A stretch of 64,000 nt of DNA, taken from positions 1-64,000 of the forward strand of contig WHUZ01000093.1 of the NCBI GenBank assembly GCA_015179045.1. Reading direction: 5' to 3'. Position numbers and translations under genes: made by a program. The notes under the pieces are model-generated. The model was not told the origin of the DNA, made no database searches, and saw nothing but the letters and a program-made list of their open reading frames with translations. Below, piece by piece: positions 37,501 through 49,957 of the stretch (position 1 is its first letter; each line of letters starts with the position of its first letter). Origin of the DNA: Kalaharituber pfeilii (lineage: Eukaryota; Ascomycota; Pezizomycetes; Pezizales; Pezizaceae).

Positions 37501-38628
37501 AGATAAGCTTTCTTAACTGCAGGAAATTGATCCCATGTTTTTGTCTTCCCACCAAGCGTAGGTGTCAATTTCGGAGGAAAAAGGTACTGAAAACTCATTT
37601 TACTGGTATCGAGAGTCGTATTCCATGGATGTGCACCCTCTGATTTGACAAGTTCGGTGTCACTAGAACTGTAAAGATTGTTCGATGTACCAGGTCCAAC
37701 AAGGATTACTTGACCAGTGTCCCCAAGGCCACGGGTGTCCCTGACAACGTCGAAAACCAGTTGAGCGTTGACAACCACCGTGATAAAACCGAGTACATCA
37801 CCTTTTGCCGTATTGTTGATAATTGGATTGGTGAAGCTCATCATGAAAAATGAATCGTTTACCTGTAGCGGGCCCATAACTAGCCCTCCTTTGTCAACAA
37901 TATCGTCCAGATTGCTATCCGCAGGATTTGGGTATAAAGTGTCAGGAAATCCATCGTGCAGGGCTGCACCCATCTGTATGTCTTCCGATGTCGAATTTTC
38001 ACCTTGGAGATTGGTCATGTTGCCCATGTACCCAGGAGTCCACCCATTCTCCTTAGAAGGTGGTAGTAGGATACCACGGGCATTATCCCCAGTGACATTC
38101 ATGAGCCCCAATCTTCCACCCAGAACGTTTAACCCCCAGGATAATCATTGCCATTCCCCAAACGAGGATCGTATATCACCGCCTGCAATAAACCTCCAAA
38201 TCCGCCTCCATGAGAGCCTGTCACAATTTCTAAGTCTTCATATGCACGCTGCCAGTTTTCTGCAGTATCATTTCCAGCGTGCCACCTCCTCAAAGCATTT
38301 TGTAAAACCAAACGGGTGGATATCGACCAAACGCTGTTATGCAGGATAACCAAAGATTGAGTGAGTTGAGCTGCTTTCAGGTCCGTGGTCAGGGATAAAC
38401 GAGAGGTTCGGAGATCCACTACTATCCTATGGTTAATAATCCACTAGCAACAGTATTAGCTGTAATCGCCCACGCAGCTTGCGTGATAGTTCTGTCACAA
38501 GTCTAATAAGGGGTTTGCGAAGTGTGCAGCGAAGAGAAACATACTGTGACAATGGCGAGGACCCCAACAGCAATGAGAGCTGTTAAGGTGACAAGCAAGC
38601 TCAGTTGCACCCGAATCCCAATCCTCAT
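34506..38628 (-). CDS. Sln1/TcsB-type transmembrane hybrid histidine kinase; frameshift in the extracellular part
   Basis: Exons: 38628-38545, 38443 to about 38136, about 38136-37354, 37302-36244 and 36189-34506, about 1300 residues. MRIGIRVQLSLLVTLTALIA is a first membrane segment. About 390 extracellular residues follow, then a second segment (MLATVFGTCFIVVLVVCPIA), a HAMP-like region, a coiled coil, the phospho-acceptor ISHELRTPLNG, and the ATPase boxes (LQVLINLVGNSLKFTP, DTGPGIPEHLQ and GGTGLGLSICAQL). A receiver domain ends it, with VAEDNMVNQ, the phospho-Asp in FMDIQMPNVDG, and the Lys in FLAKPI. In the family this kinase senses osmotic stress and signals through Ypd1-Ssk1 to the HOG MAP kinase pathway. 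The frame breaks at YDPRLGNGNDYPGG: one extra base in the five-C run at 38133-38137 (plus strand) would rejoin it to GLMNVTGDN. The introns at 37353-37303 and 36243-36190 are normal. Confidence 0.93.
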
Positions 38629-41494
38629 GATCCTGCCAATGGTGGTTTCGGTATTTTCGTTTTCGGTTTCCTCACCACGTTTTTGACCTCTTTTTTTTTT
38701 TTTTTTTCTTTCTTTTTTTTTTCTTTCACGTTTACCTGCCCTCCACTTGGGAGGAAATTGTGCTTGCAGATGGATATGTGTGAAGCTCTTGCTTCGTCCC
38801 CTTACCCCCTCCACCTTTCACTGAGGAAAGGTTGCTGCTGAGCGTCACTACCGTTCTCCCTTGTGACGCGAAGGGCAATCGTACCGGAAATGTGGAGGAG
38901 TGCTAGCTGTCGGATGGTTGTAGGAATTCGGGAACAAGCCCCTTGCTGCACTATATTCCCGAGCATATAAATGCACAGCAGATCGGCATGAACGGGAAAA
39001 TGGAGATAATAAGCTTGTTCTGCTCAGCGGAATGGGAATATCTATCTATCTATCTATCTGTAGGGCCAAAAATATGGGTGATCCTGGCTTTCGGTCAATG
39101 ATGTCGGGTCGGGTGACAGTGTTTGGCTGCTGGGGCTGGGAGATGGGGGGGGGGTGGGCGGGACTAGTACTGGAGCGGGCGGATGCCGGAGTCTTGGGGC
39201 GGAGGGGGGAGGTGTGGGGAGACTTGGGCAGGCGTGAGCAATGGGGCCTCAGAACTAGAGAAGCGGTGACGGGTGAACATACGACTGTGGGCGCTGCAGC
39301 TGGGAGCCGGGGACATGCGCAGACGCCAATGCTGCTGCTGCTGCTGCTGCCGCTGCTGCGTTGGGTGGAACAAGCGCAGCGCTGGGGACGCTGAACTGCA
39401 CTGTCGCACCACCACCCTACCGCACTGTTCTGTTGCTGTACTCGAGTACCTCTCGCGGGCGCGCAGCCAATGCACGCAGCTGCTTGCAAGCGTTCTGTCT
39501 GGGGCCGGCAGCGGGCTCGGTCGGCGGGGGTGCGGGTCGCGCTGGGCGAAGAGGCTGGCCGGGGCGCCAGGGAGGGCAATGGCAATGCAATGGCAATGGC
39601 AATGGCAATTGCGTCCTCGGTGCGCTTGGGCGGATGCTGAGTTCCAGTGGCCTGGCCTGGCCTGCCGGATGGCGCACTCGACTGCTTGCTGGACACCACG
39701 TCCGCCGGCTAGCATGTATCAGCACCTTCGCTCCGGGGGACATGGGAGCGCCCACCCATCCCGTGCAAGCGAGCCCGCGCTCACCCGTCATCGCAGCGTC
39801 CATCGCCACTCTCCGCGCTCCGTGAACCTTATTTCTCTCGCCCATTATTCCGCACCACTCCGGTGGAAAGTGAACTTTGAGGCTTCAGCAAAACCATCCA
39901 TGTCCGTTCAAATGTCTAATCGAATCTCGGCAACCCAAATGTCCCAGCCACACAGACGCAAGCGGTAGCACGCCAAGACATCTGCTTGCTGTCAGCGGAC
40001 TAGCGGTACGGCGCTATATTAAGTTTTTTTTTTTAGCTTTGACAGTTGTATCGAGAGCCAACGTCTCTCAAAGGTAAATTATTCACATTAGGGGAGCTCC
40101 ATATGTTCGCGAGCCCATCCTTCTTCTCTACCAGAAGAGTCTGATGTCGCATGCCCATTGGCCTGCTGGACCCTCGCAAATTCATGTCATTTGAATGATA
40201 AGTTGTTTGTGCTGGCGACCGCCTCGAAACTACAGGCCGCCCACCAGTTTGCTCAGTGTCAACGTATCGGCTGTTCTAAAAATCTACATTTGCACTTCTG
40301 CGCTCATCACACTTGCAGTATTTATCAGCAATGGAAATGTCACGGAAAGCCAAAAAAAAAAAAAAGAGGGAGATCATGCATGTATGAAACCTGCACACCC
40401 AATTGGCCCAATTGCGATCTTCGTAGTACGCATACTACCCTATTGTAGAGTAGCACAGAAAATGTAAGGATCTTAGACCCATCATGACGGCACGCAAAGA
40501 ACCCTGCCATCCAAGCACGCCAGGAGTACTTAAACAGATGACAGAGATTCTCATCATTATCCAAGATTGCCGAGTTTCTATTGAGACTCTGTTTCGGAAC
40601 CACCGGGCAACAGATGAACGTTTCCAGGGATAGTCTTGCATCACTGTTCTCCTCACCGAAAGAAAAATAATTTCAACAAATAACCCGGAGTCCAACATCT
40701 GATGCTGAAAACAGAAAACCCTCTCACACGCATAAACAGTATGGTCTGAGGGTCAGTGTAACCAGGCTTCCCGAACTGGAGCAGAATACACCAATGGGCT
40801 GTTTCTGGATGTACAGCGATACTTTGTTACAAATCGATACAAATTACTGTGACATCATACAACATGAAAAATGCACATGGTCAGGGCAAAAATTAAATTG
40901 AAATCGACTGATCATTATTTTCGAATTCAAAAATCCAACCAAAGCAACAGCATCAAATGCGAAAACAGATTTGGGTAATGTTCAGAGAACATTTCCAAAT
41001 AATACCTACCTATTATTGGAACAATTTTCTGCTTGCTGACACTTATTCGATTTTTCGTGCGGCTGTGCCCAACCCTGCGCCAATTCAAATATGAAGAGAA
41101 AGTTATCCAATCCAGGAAAGGCTATCCAGCCAAGTAAACTCATTTTCATGACTATTGGTCCACGTTCTTTACGAACATACAAGTAATAGCCCCGGAGAGT
41201 TAATTGTCTACAGCCAACGATGCTAACCCACTGAGACACAAGCAGGGAAAATGGAGCTTTCCCGTTGGATTTATAGCACTGGCTGTTCCAAACCAAAACC
41301 TCTACATGGAATTCAAGTGGAGTCCATGCATAAAGTACTGTACATCTGGCATGATCGGTGTCAAGTACGTACTAGTACTACACAATTTTAAGCGAACATC
41401 ATTAAATGGTACCATTTCCCCTTACATCTTATAATTTGCATCATCACTTTTTCAATCTGGAATTCCGCTGCAAATGCAACCTGGCAGTATCTAA

Positions 41495-41545
<51 letters not shown>

Positions 41546-44500
41546 TTATTTGCTAGTTTTGTGATATCGTTTACCTGCAGTGGTACGGAGTACCCACATT
41601 TTTTGAGTTGGCTTATGAGAATCCGAAGGCGCACAGCTTACTAGAACACTTTATGTGGAATACAATTCTCTCCGGAGGATACATTCATAAAACACAATTC
41701 TTCCCATTCCTGCTGTCAGAATCCTTGGTGGACGTCGTCGGCACTTTCGGAGGGGGCGTAAGATAAAACAACGGAAACTGTACCACAACCATACCCTGTC
41801 ATATCCAGCCTCACGATAACGACCTGGGGGCTTCAATTCCAGGATATTCTTGGCTGAGCGAATAAAAATGCCGAAGAAACAAGTTAAGACATGTCTCGTG
41901 CCAGACTAACACTGCCGGGTTTTTCTGATTAGGCGAATAGGCATCATTTCAAACATTGCGCTTTGGTGCAAAAGAAGGTCATTTCGCTCTGCAATGTTTA
42001 CATAAGTACTGTAGTTTTATTTGATGCCGCGATGGTACATGACGCATTAATTTTTGGGGCTGCTTCGTGGCCATATGATGTGAATATCAGCGTGCTGCTT
42101 GTATACAAGGATGAATTGGCGTATATATATTTATGTTTGTACATGTACATTCAGCCCTATTCCTGCGCATCAAGCATTTATGTGTCCAAAGTTGCTAGTA
42201 TGTGTAGATCGGGAATATGACTTGCATTCAGGGTCCAGATGATCAGCGAAAGCTTTCACACCAACTCAAAATTCAGGGTAATGGTTAATGCTCAAGCGTT
42301 GACTGTGTGCCTTGTGAGGCAATAGACGTCTTGGCACGTTTTGCTATCATATTCTGTAGGCTGCATCGAAATCATCGATGTCCTATCTCATCTTGCCAAT
42401 CCCACACGCACATGATGTCATGTTCTATTATCCACGCTTGAAACCTTGAGGGCTGCGACATCATTATTGATACTCTCTACATCACATGGCGCCACACTCT
42501 ACTGCAATTGCGCTTTCATTAACTTGAATTTCTGCTCCCGCCTTCGCTTCGACTTGTCTCCCCTTCTACGATGATGAACTGACACAATATGCTTCTCGTA
42601 TCCGCTTGTTTGCATAGGAATGGAAGCAGACGGACGAGGAATGGCTTTATGTCCGTCAACAATACCATACTGACGCGAGGCATAGTGGGGCTAGCATCAC
42701 CGGAACTCCAAAGTAGGGTACATCCATGTGCAAAGGGACAAAATTGGGTCTTAAATTGCGAACAGTCATTACAGTTCGGGATTTCCATGCTGGGAGTGTG
42801 TTGGAGGCAAGGAATAAGAAAAGGGGAGCAAGATACTGTAATGCAGGCTCACTGAATTGGCAGCTGCAACGCAGGCTCATATTGAAGGGGCTGCCCTCAC
42901 AGATAGTGGACAAGGATGGTGGGGAGATGCTTGCAGAATTCACATTCATTCAGTGCGACTGCAACAGCGACAACCTAAGTTCGGTTCGTTAGTATTTGCA
43001 ACTTTGACATTTAGACTTTATTAGAAATTCTTACATTGTTGACTTCATGTAGTGCCTTTTATGCTTCAAACATTCGCCCCAGTTTGACCCTCGGCTGGTC
43101 CAACGATGTTCCGACGCTCCACTGCTTAGTATTAGAATTGCCGCACAGATCTGAAACCTTGTTGAAGCGCATTGACCGTTAAACGAACTCCGGAAGAGAC
43201 TCTAACTGGAATCGAACAGCTGATGAGGCTCAGCGAAACATCGCGAAGCGAACAATCTCTACTTTGTGTTGGTAATTGTTAATATACCTCGTCTCTAGTG
43301 CTAGATTGCCACAACAGGGGGGTTTTGCACAACAGGGGGGAACTGTGATTTACAGTCATCATCATACAATGTACGGAGTACTGTACCGCAATAAGGTGAA
43401 CCGTACTGAATAGCTTAATACGTTGTGTAGGATGGAAAGGTGAACAGGACATTGGGGTATTAAGATCCGGAATCTTTGACTCTTTTGAGAGTCGCAAACT
43501 ATATCTAACTCAGATTCCTTGGTCATCCATAACTTCTAACCTGAAAGTAAACAAGTCTTCATCAGAGAATGAGATCAGTCTATTAGGAGATTTAGGCACA
43601 TCACCCGTACAAAACTTCGGTGACGTGCCACATCATGTACCACCTCACATGCCTTACTTCAGCACCAGGGTTCATATACCTTACCTGTCACGCCTTCAGA
43701 AGACTATAGAAGACTACTGTAGTTGTCGAGACAATTCAAGAGGTTCTGCAATCTAACAGTGTAATAGATACTGCCTTTCCCTTTCGCGGATCAAGTCCCA
43801 ACCGACCGCTTCGTGCTCAATGCACTTGGAGAATTAGTGTTTATGGCAGAGAAAAATTTAGAGAACTATATTTGGCAGCTAAACCAATGAGCAGCTGTGG
43901 AACCGGATTGTCGATTCCTGTTAGCAGATGTATTCAGTTACACCGGATCAGCATTAAGGTTAACATTCAATGGGAATGCTGGAGTTATGGTATTTATTGA
44001 CTCTCTGCCAAACTACCGTCGATTTAATGGAATTTTTGTAGGAACTGGTATGTGTAGGCTGTGGAGCATCATCCTGGGATCATCCTCACTCTGGTATACT
44101 GGGATGGCCGACATATCAAAAAATTAGAGGTGTGTAAATGTGTAAAGGAGTGTAAAGGTGTGTAGTAGAGGCTGTGTAAATGGTGGTGTAGCTGCACCTC
44201 CGGGCTCATAACCTGTTGCAGTGTATATTCCTCCTTGTCTTTTCTTTCAGCTTCTCTACCCCTCGGCCCTCATTTTATAGAGTTTTGGTCCGCGCTAATT
44301 TAATGCCCTGCTTCCTAAAACAGCATTTCCTCATTCGAGTTGCCACACCTGTCCTGCTTCCTTAAGCAGCAATTCCAGTTCCTACAATTTTGATCTGCGA
44401 CCTCCTCGCAGTACCACCTGCTTTTCATTGTTGACCAGGCAAACGCTCTCGACCCCCAAGACCAGACACCCGAGTTCTAGCGGCAGCCATCAGCATGCAT

Positions 44501-46426
44501 TCCATATTAACATTCACGGACAGACAGGAGAAAAACGGCTCCAAGTATATGGACACCTGACAGATATAAGCTGCAGAAATCTCACGACGAGAGTTATTCA
44601 CCAATAATCAGCTCTAGAGAGAAATGAAGAGCTGGTGGGCGACACATAGGGATAAACCGCCGATAAAACTCAACTGAGGAACATGAGGCGATTTTGGCGG
44701 ATTTTACTGGAAGAGTACCAATATTGCTAGATGCACTTGTCAATAGCAGATTTTACAAGGGTCCGAATCAAAGTTCATATAGTCATTTATATTGGATAAG
44801 GAAGATTTATTTTTCCTCGTTCAGTGATCTTGGGAGCTCTGGTTCTATCTACACTCTATGTATAGGAGTTGCTAACTCGCCCTTTTTATCTCAGTTTTTA
44901 TGGACTTATCCGCCAGTCCTTTTCTTAGCGCTTAACTCTCTTGGTGTGAACTGTTTTTTTACCTTTTTGGGCGTGGAAACTGTGATTGACTTATTAGAGT
45001 TTAGTCTTCTTCGCATTAACCAGAGGTCCCTGCTTCCAACAGTCCAGATGATGGGGATTGATTTTCAAGATGGCTTGATCATCTCCGGAGGTTGCCGCAG
45101 ATTGAGGGTATGGTCTCAACAGTAATAGACTTTTCTGAGGAGCGAAACAAATTCCCCTGGTGTATGTTACTCTGCCACAGCTGAGGGTAAGAGGTGCGAT
45201 TGGTAACGAGAACAGGTATCGACAGACACTGCTTGCGCGTTTGAGAGAGGGGACAAAAGTAGGTAGCCAGGGTGTTGGATCGAAATGGGGACTCTGTGCT
45301 CTTTTTTTTTTGTGTACATATGACGTCCAGACATACCTGCGGCAGCTTTGTACATATTTGTAGAACCCTCTAAGTATGTTACAGCGAAATGAATTGTGAC
45401 TACAATGCAGCTTCGTACGGTGCTCAATCGGGAACAGGGGGTGTGATGTAGTGGAGAGTGCCGTATTGGGAAATGTAAAATCTGGAGGAGTGGGGGAAGG
45501 GGGCTGTACTTCATCATCTTTAACACACAGTCTTTTAGAAATATAGAACGCTTGGTTTGACCCTCTGATTAAGAACTTTCGAGAGTGCCAACCAGAGTGA
45601 ATTTTGGCGCTACACACACTATCCCTTGGGGGCACGAAACACTGCTGCCAGTGTTCAATCACCGAGGCAGGGAACTTCATTACTCAGAATCTGAGCACAG
45701 ATTGAGTGAAGCTCATCACCGCTTAAGCCAGAAGCGGTTTGAATTCTTGCGTTTTGACCTGGCAGCCAATTTGTCACAGTTTCGCGGCCCCAAGGGATGA
45801 CAGAGCAGCCGAATCTTCTAACGAGATTGTTAATCTGGCTTGAGCGACTGTTGGCTAGATCGTTACTCAGTTTCGGGAAACACCTACATAAATGGAATGG
45901 AATACATTACTCGAACAACAAACGTTTTCGGCATTCGTGTATAAGATTGAGTGTGGGATAGGAAACAAAACAAAACGAGAAGATTACCTTCGTCATTATA
46001 CTACTTTTTCATTTCCCCCCCCCCAAAGGGATTATCAGAACAGATACTGGAACGGGGATTTTTACCGTTGATGGCCCACTTTTAATTTCCGACTTGCTCT
46101 TACCCTGACTTGCCAAGCTATTGCCAAGCTAGTGCTGATCCGGATTTAGAAGCTGCCTCGGTTGCTCTGAGCGGTTTATCGTCAATCACAATAACCTCCA
46201 ACAGGGGAAAAGCAATAACGAAAACACAGCTTCTGCGACAGCTTTTTTACGAAATATCGAACGACGGTAAACGAATAAGGGAAAGAATCAATCAAAGAAA
46301 ACAGGTCTACAGCATTAATTTGTCACTAAAACGATCTGAAGAACATTGACAACCAAGCTCTCACGGCGTTGCCGTAGTGACGGAATTTGAAATAATCGCA
46401 AAGCTGCTGAATGCCAGCAGGCGAAA
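38629..46426. other. Eight-kilobase gene-poor stretch
   Basis: The first few hundred bases are the histidine kinase promoter, with a T run at 38690-38720. At 39040-39800 there is a GC-rich island with open frames on both strands but no recognisable protein. It has TATC repeats at 39041-39060, CTG repeats at 39331-39358 and GGCAAT repeats at 39577-39609. Frames further on (43897-44127, 44694-45125, 44994-45680 and 46110-46349) show no family motif. An ATT microsatellite is listed separately. No tRNA or rRNA is visible. Confidence 0.5.
41493..41545. repeat. ATT trinucleotide microsatellite
   Basis: About 17 uninterrupted copies of ATT, in noncoding sequence. Confidence 0.95.
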
Positions 46427-47557
46427 ATGAAGGGCATTCAAATATCATCTTACGTCAAGGTATTTTTTTATTTCTTTTGCCCAATACACCGATTGAAACC
46501 GACTGTGCCACATTGTTAGGATATCTTTATTCACTGACGTCCAACCCTCTAGTCCGTGGATGAGCTCGTCGTCAGCTCCTCCCTTCCCGCGCCCGTCCCT
46601 AGTCCGAACGAGTACCTCATCTCCATCCACGCCACCGCTCTCAACTTCTTTGACATCCTGCAAGTCCAAGGCCGCTACCAGCACCAGCCACCCTTCCCAT
46701 GGACCGCAGGCTCTGAGTTCGCCGGTATCGTTGTCGGCATTCCTACCCATCCCTCACACAACGCCCCGCGCCAATTCAAGCTAGGTGACCGAGTGTTCGG
46801 TGCGATGCAGGGTGCGTTTGCAGAATTGGTTGCGTGCCCGCCGGAGAGCCTGTTGCCGGTGCCGGAGGGCTGGGATTTTGTGGAGGCGGCGGGGCTGTAT
46901 GTGACGGCACCGACGGCGTACGGGGCGCTCATCACCCGCGCGAATTTGCAGCGGGGGGAGTGGTGCTTGGTGCATGCTGCTGCGGGCGGTGTCTCGCTCT
47001 CTGCGATCCAGATTGCGAAGTCCCTTGGTGCGACGGTTGTTGCAACGGCGTCGTCGAAAGAGAAACTCAATATCGCTGCGCAGTTCGGCGCAGACCATCT
47101 AGTGAACTACACCGACCCGAACTGGCCCTCACAGGTCGCTGCGATATGTAAGTCCCACTCGCACCCACAAGGCATTGACGTTGTCTTCGACCCTGTGGGT
47201 CTCATCAATCCGTCACTCAAAGTGGCAGCGTGGAATGCACGGCTTCTGGTTGTGGGCTTTGCTGGTGGAGAGATCGAGAAGGTTGCTGTGAATAGGGTAT
47301 TGTTGAAGAATGTATCGGTGGTGGGGATACATTGGGGGATGTATGCGAGGTTTGAGCCAGAGACGGTGCCAAAGGTCTGGGGGGCGTTGTTTGAATTGAT
47401 TAGGGAGGGAAAGTTCAGGCCGACTGTGTTCAGGGGAAGGGAGTGGGTGGGGTTGGAGGGTGTGAAGGATGGGTTGAAGGCGTTGGAGAGCAGGGAAACC
47501 TGGGGGAAGGTGGTGGTGAAAGTACCAGCGGGCGGGGAGAAGGGATCGAGGCTTTAA
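46427..47557 (+). CDS. Quinone oxidoreductase-like protein, zinc-free MDR family
   Basis: Exon 1 is only 46427-46459 (MKGIQISSYVK), the intron 46460-46552 is 93 bp (GTATTT...CTCTAG) and exon 2 is 46553-47557, giving 345 residues. The short first exon restores the usual MKGI start of this family and joins to SVDELVVSSSLPAP in frame. The GroES-like half has NFFDILQVQGRY and PWTAGSEFAG; the Rossmann half has VHAAAGGVSLSAIQ and VVATASSKEK. There are no zinc-binding cysteines. Family members reduce quinones or enoyl groups with NADPH; the exact substrate cannot be read from sequence. The NADPH loop reads AAAGGVS where AAAGGVG is common, a mild variation. The second half uses very G-rich codons, so no frameshift is suspected. 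Confidence 0.93.
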
Positions 47558-49957
47558 AGTGTGCGTGGGCGTCTGGGCGACAAGAACGGGGCAAGAAATT
47601 GGCGAGGGACTGGAGGGTTATTGCATATGATTTGCGTACGAAGGGATGAATGTTTTTTCCGCTCGTGATATTACAACTTGCTCCTTTTGCTCGTCCCAGT
47701 AGGCCTATGCCCTGCAAATTGTGAAAGCAAGAAAAATGCGGGGAGAAAGGAGTGATATTTTTTCTTTTTTCTTTTTCTTTTTCTTTTTCTTTTCTTTTTT
47801 TTCCCCCCATTTTCTCTAATTTATTTTGTTGTCAGCACTCAGTCGAAATGAACAAGGCCATTATTGTCATCTATCAGAATTGAATTAAATTAGAAAAAAC
47901 AGAAATTAAATGTGATTTCGAAAATCTCTGGTGAAGAGGGGAGGTATCACTGCTGATATAATATTGTAAGCTAGGTGAGGTAATGGGGAGGGGCAGTTGT
48001 CAGAAGTTCAGGGTAAGGTTTCAGGCAACGTTTGATAAAGAGCTACTACTTTGTAGTCTTGGTTCGCAACAACCGTCTGCTTGGAGGAGGGAGTGTTGAA
48101 GCTGGTGGGGGTGCATACTTCCTAAGTACATCGAACTTACGTAGGCTGTCCACAGACACATGGGCGTTTCTCCTCCACCATATTTACTTGTTGAATATGA
48201 GCCGAGCGTAATATTTACACCACAAGCTATACCTAAGCTGAGCCATTCCCTTGAACCTTCCTCTCTTGCTCCTAGCCTCGTTCGAGAGTCTCCTATGTTA
48301 CGTAAAGTACTTTAATATACGAAATCTCAATTTCCTCGAGCCTCACTTGACAAGAATGTCTGATTTGTTATCTACAACAAAAGCCCGTGTTTTGAAACAT
48401 ATTTTTACGCCCCCTCCGCATTTGCTATACCATGAGTCGAGAGCAGGGTTCTGAAGCTAGTTGTCTTCGCACACAATATTTATAGACGGGATGCAGGTAT
48501 TGGTTCACATAGCGGGTGTCAATTATACATATATGACTAGTCTCGTAAAGTAAGCTTTTGAGGGCGTTGCGCACTCGCTTCAGAATACGCAAATTGGGGT
48601 TTGCTAATATATGCCTATAGGACTGCCGATTACGCGACATATTATCATGATGATGTCAATGAGAAGGGGGATGCTGGGCATAGGAGAGTGAGAGGAGAAG
48701 GATGCGTAAAAGAGGGATGCAGTGAATAGATAGGGGGAGGCTGGATTGAATACGTAGGGAGGGAACTGGCGGTGTAGAGAGGGGTGCATGTCTTTATCTC
48801 TTGAACCAGGCTTCGGGGGGGGTTAATCAGGAGATACATTAAGTATATGGTGGAGTGCACCAGTAAGGGACCAGTTGTAACATTCGCTGGCTTGATGACT
48901 AATGGGATGATTTTTCCCAAACCGTTCTAGAAGGTGGACAGCACAATTGGGTATGGTGTAATGGGCATACTCACATGACAATTATGTTGATCAGTTCCAT
49001 ATATAGTATGCAATCTTGGCTTGATCTTGGCATGTAGCAGTTGAAAGGCCTCCGGAACAAAGTACAAATCTTTTGATCTTCTATTTCTCAACGCTACATC
49101 AATTTTGTTTTTATTGGACAACGAAGAGTTATAGAGCAGGTGAAATAGTACATGCCTATATTATTTAATTTTTAATCCGATGTGGTTGGGTGACGGAATA
49201 GGGCTGCGAGTTCGAGTCCATCATTTTGGTCGCAGGTGGTCCCTGGTGCACTTCACCATATGGAGGTAAATTTGCTAGCCTCGTCCCCAGGGTAATTGCA
49301 ACCAATTAAAATGAAGAGAAGAAGTCCCACTAAAAGACCTAAAATGGGTAGTCGAGTTCGACATGAAATCACTCCCGTTTTTTTTTTTATGATCAGCTGT
49401 CAGGACTAGTGTTCTTGGCAAACAGTTGTCTGGAGGTGGATGATGTGAGAAAGGCCTATTATAACCCAGTCATAGATGGCGAAGAAGCTAGAACCTAAAG
49501 TAACCAGGCAGATGCGACAAGGTAAAGAGGTGCCTTGCTTTATCGTTTTTTCCTAGGTCGTTCTTGGATGCTTCTGGGTGAAATCGATAGCTACCCCCGC
49601 GCACGCTATCACACCTTGACTTGTAATGTGGCCATGGGAAATACTGCCCCCACGTGATGGGACGCCTATGCATACACCACTCATGGCCCTGCATGAGCAG
49701 CGTTGCGGCGCTGACGTTGTCGCTGTCGCTGAAAGACAGGGAGCGCATGCACAGTCTGGTGCAGTGCCAGCGTGATCAACATGGCCTGCAGAACTTCAGC
49801 TATATGTATGACATGAGCCGACCATGTATTCAGCCTTCTTTCCACACGGTCTGTGTAAGGTCGCTATTACTGGGATTCACATATATCTAAAGCTTTGGCA
49901 ACGAGGAATTTTTTTTGTCAAAGGCCACTTACCTTCTATTAGAAAACATAGGTGAAG
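47558..49957. other. Intergenic between the quinone reductase and F-box-like genes
   Basis: No gene is visible. There is a T/C low-complexity tract at 47757-47807. The remainder is mixed sequence with short frames only. A tRNA-like box near 49205 is discussed as a finding. Confidence 0.5.

Noticed and set aside
39046..39968. Long GC-rich frames of 140-230 codons on both strands
   Set aside because: Mutually overlapping, Ala/Ser/Cys/Arg-rich and without conserved motifs, as expected of GC-rich DNA.
44694..45125. 143-codon open frame (+)
   Set aside because: Hydrophobic but without family resemblance. It overlaps a 228-codon minus frame, so I do not call a gene.
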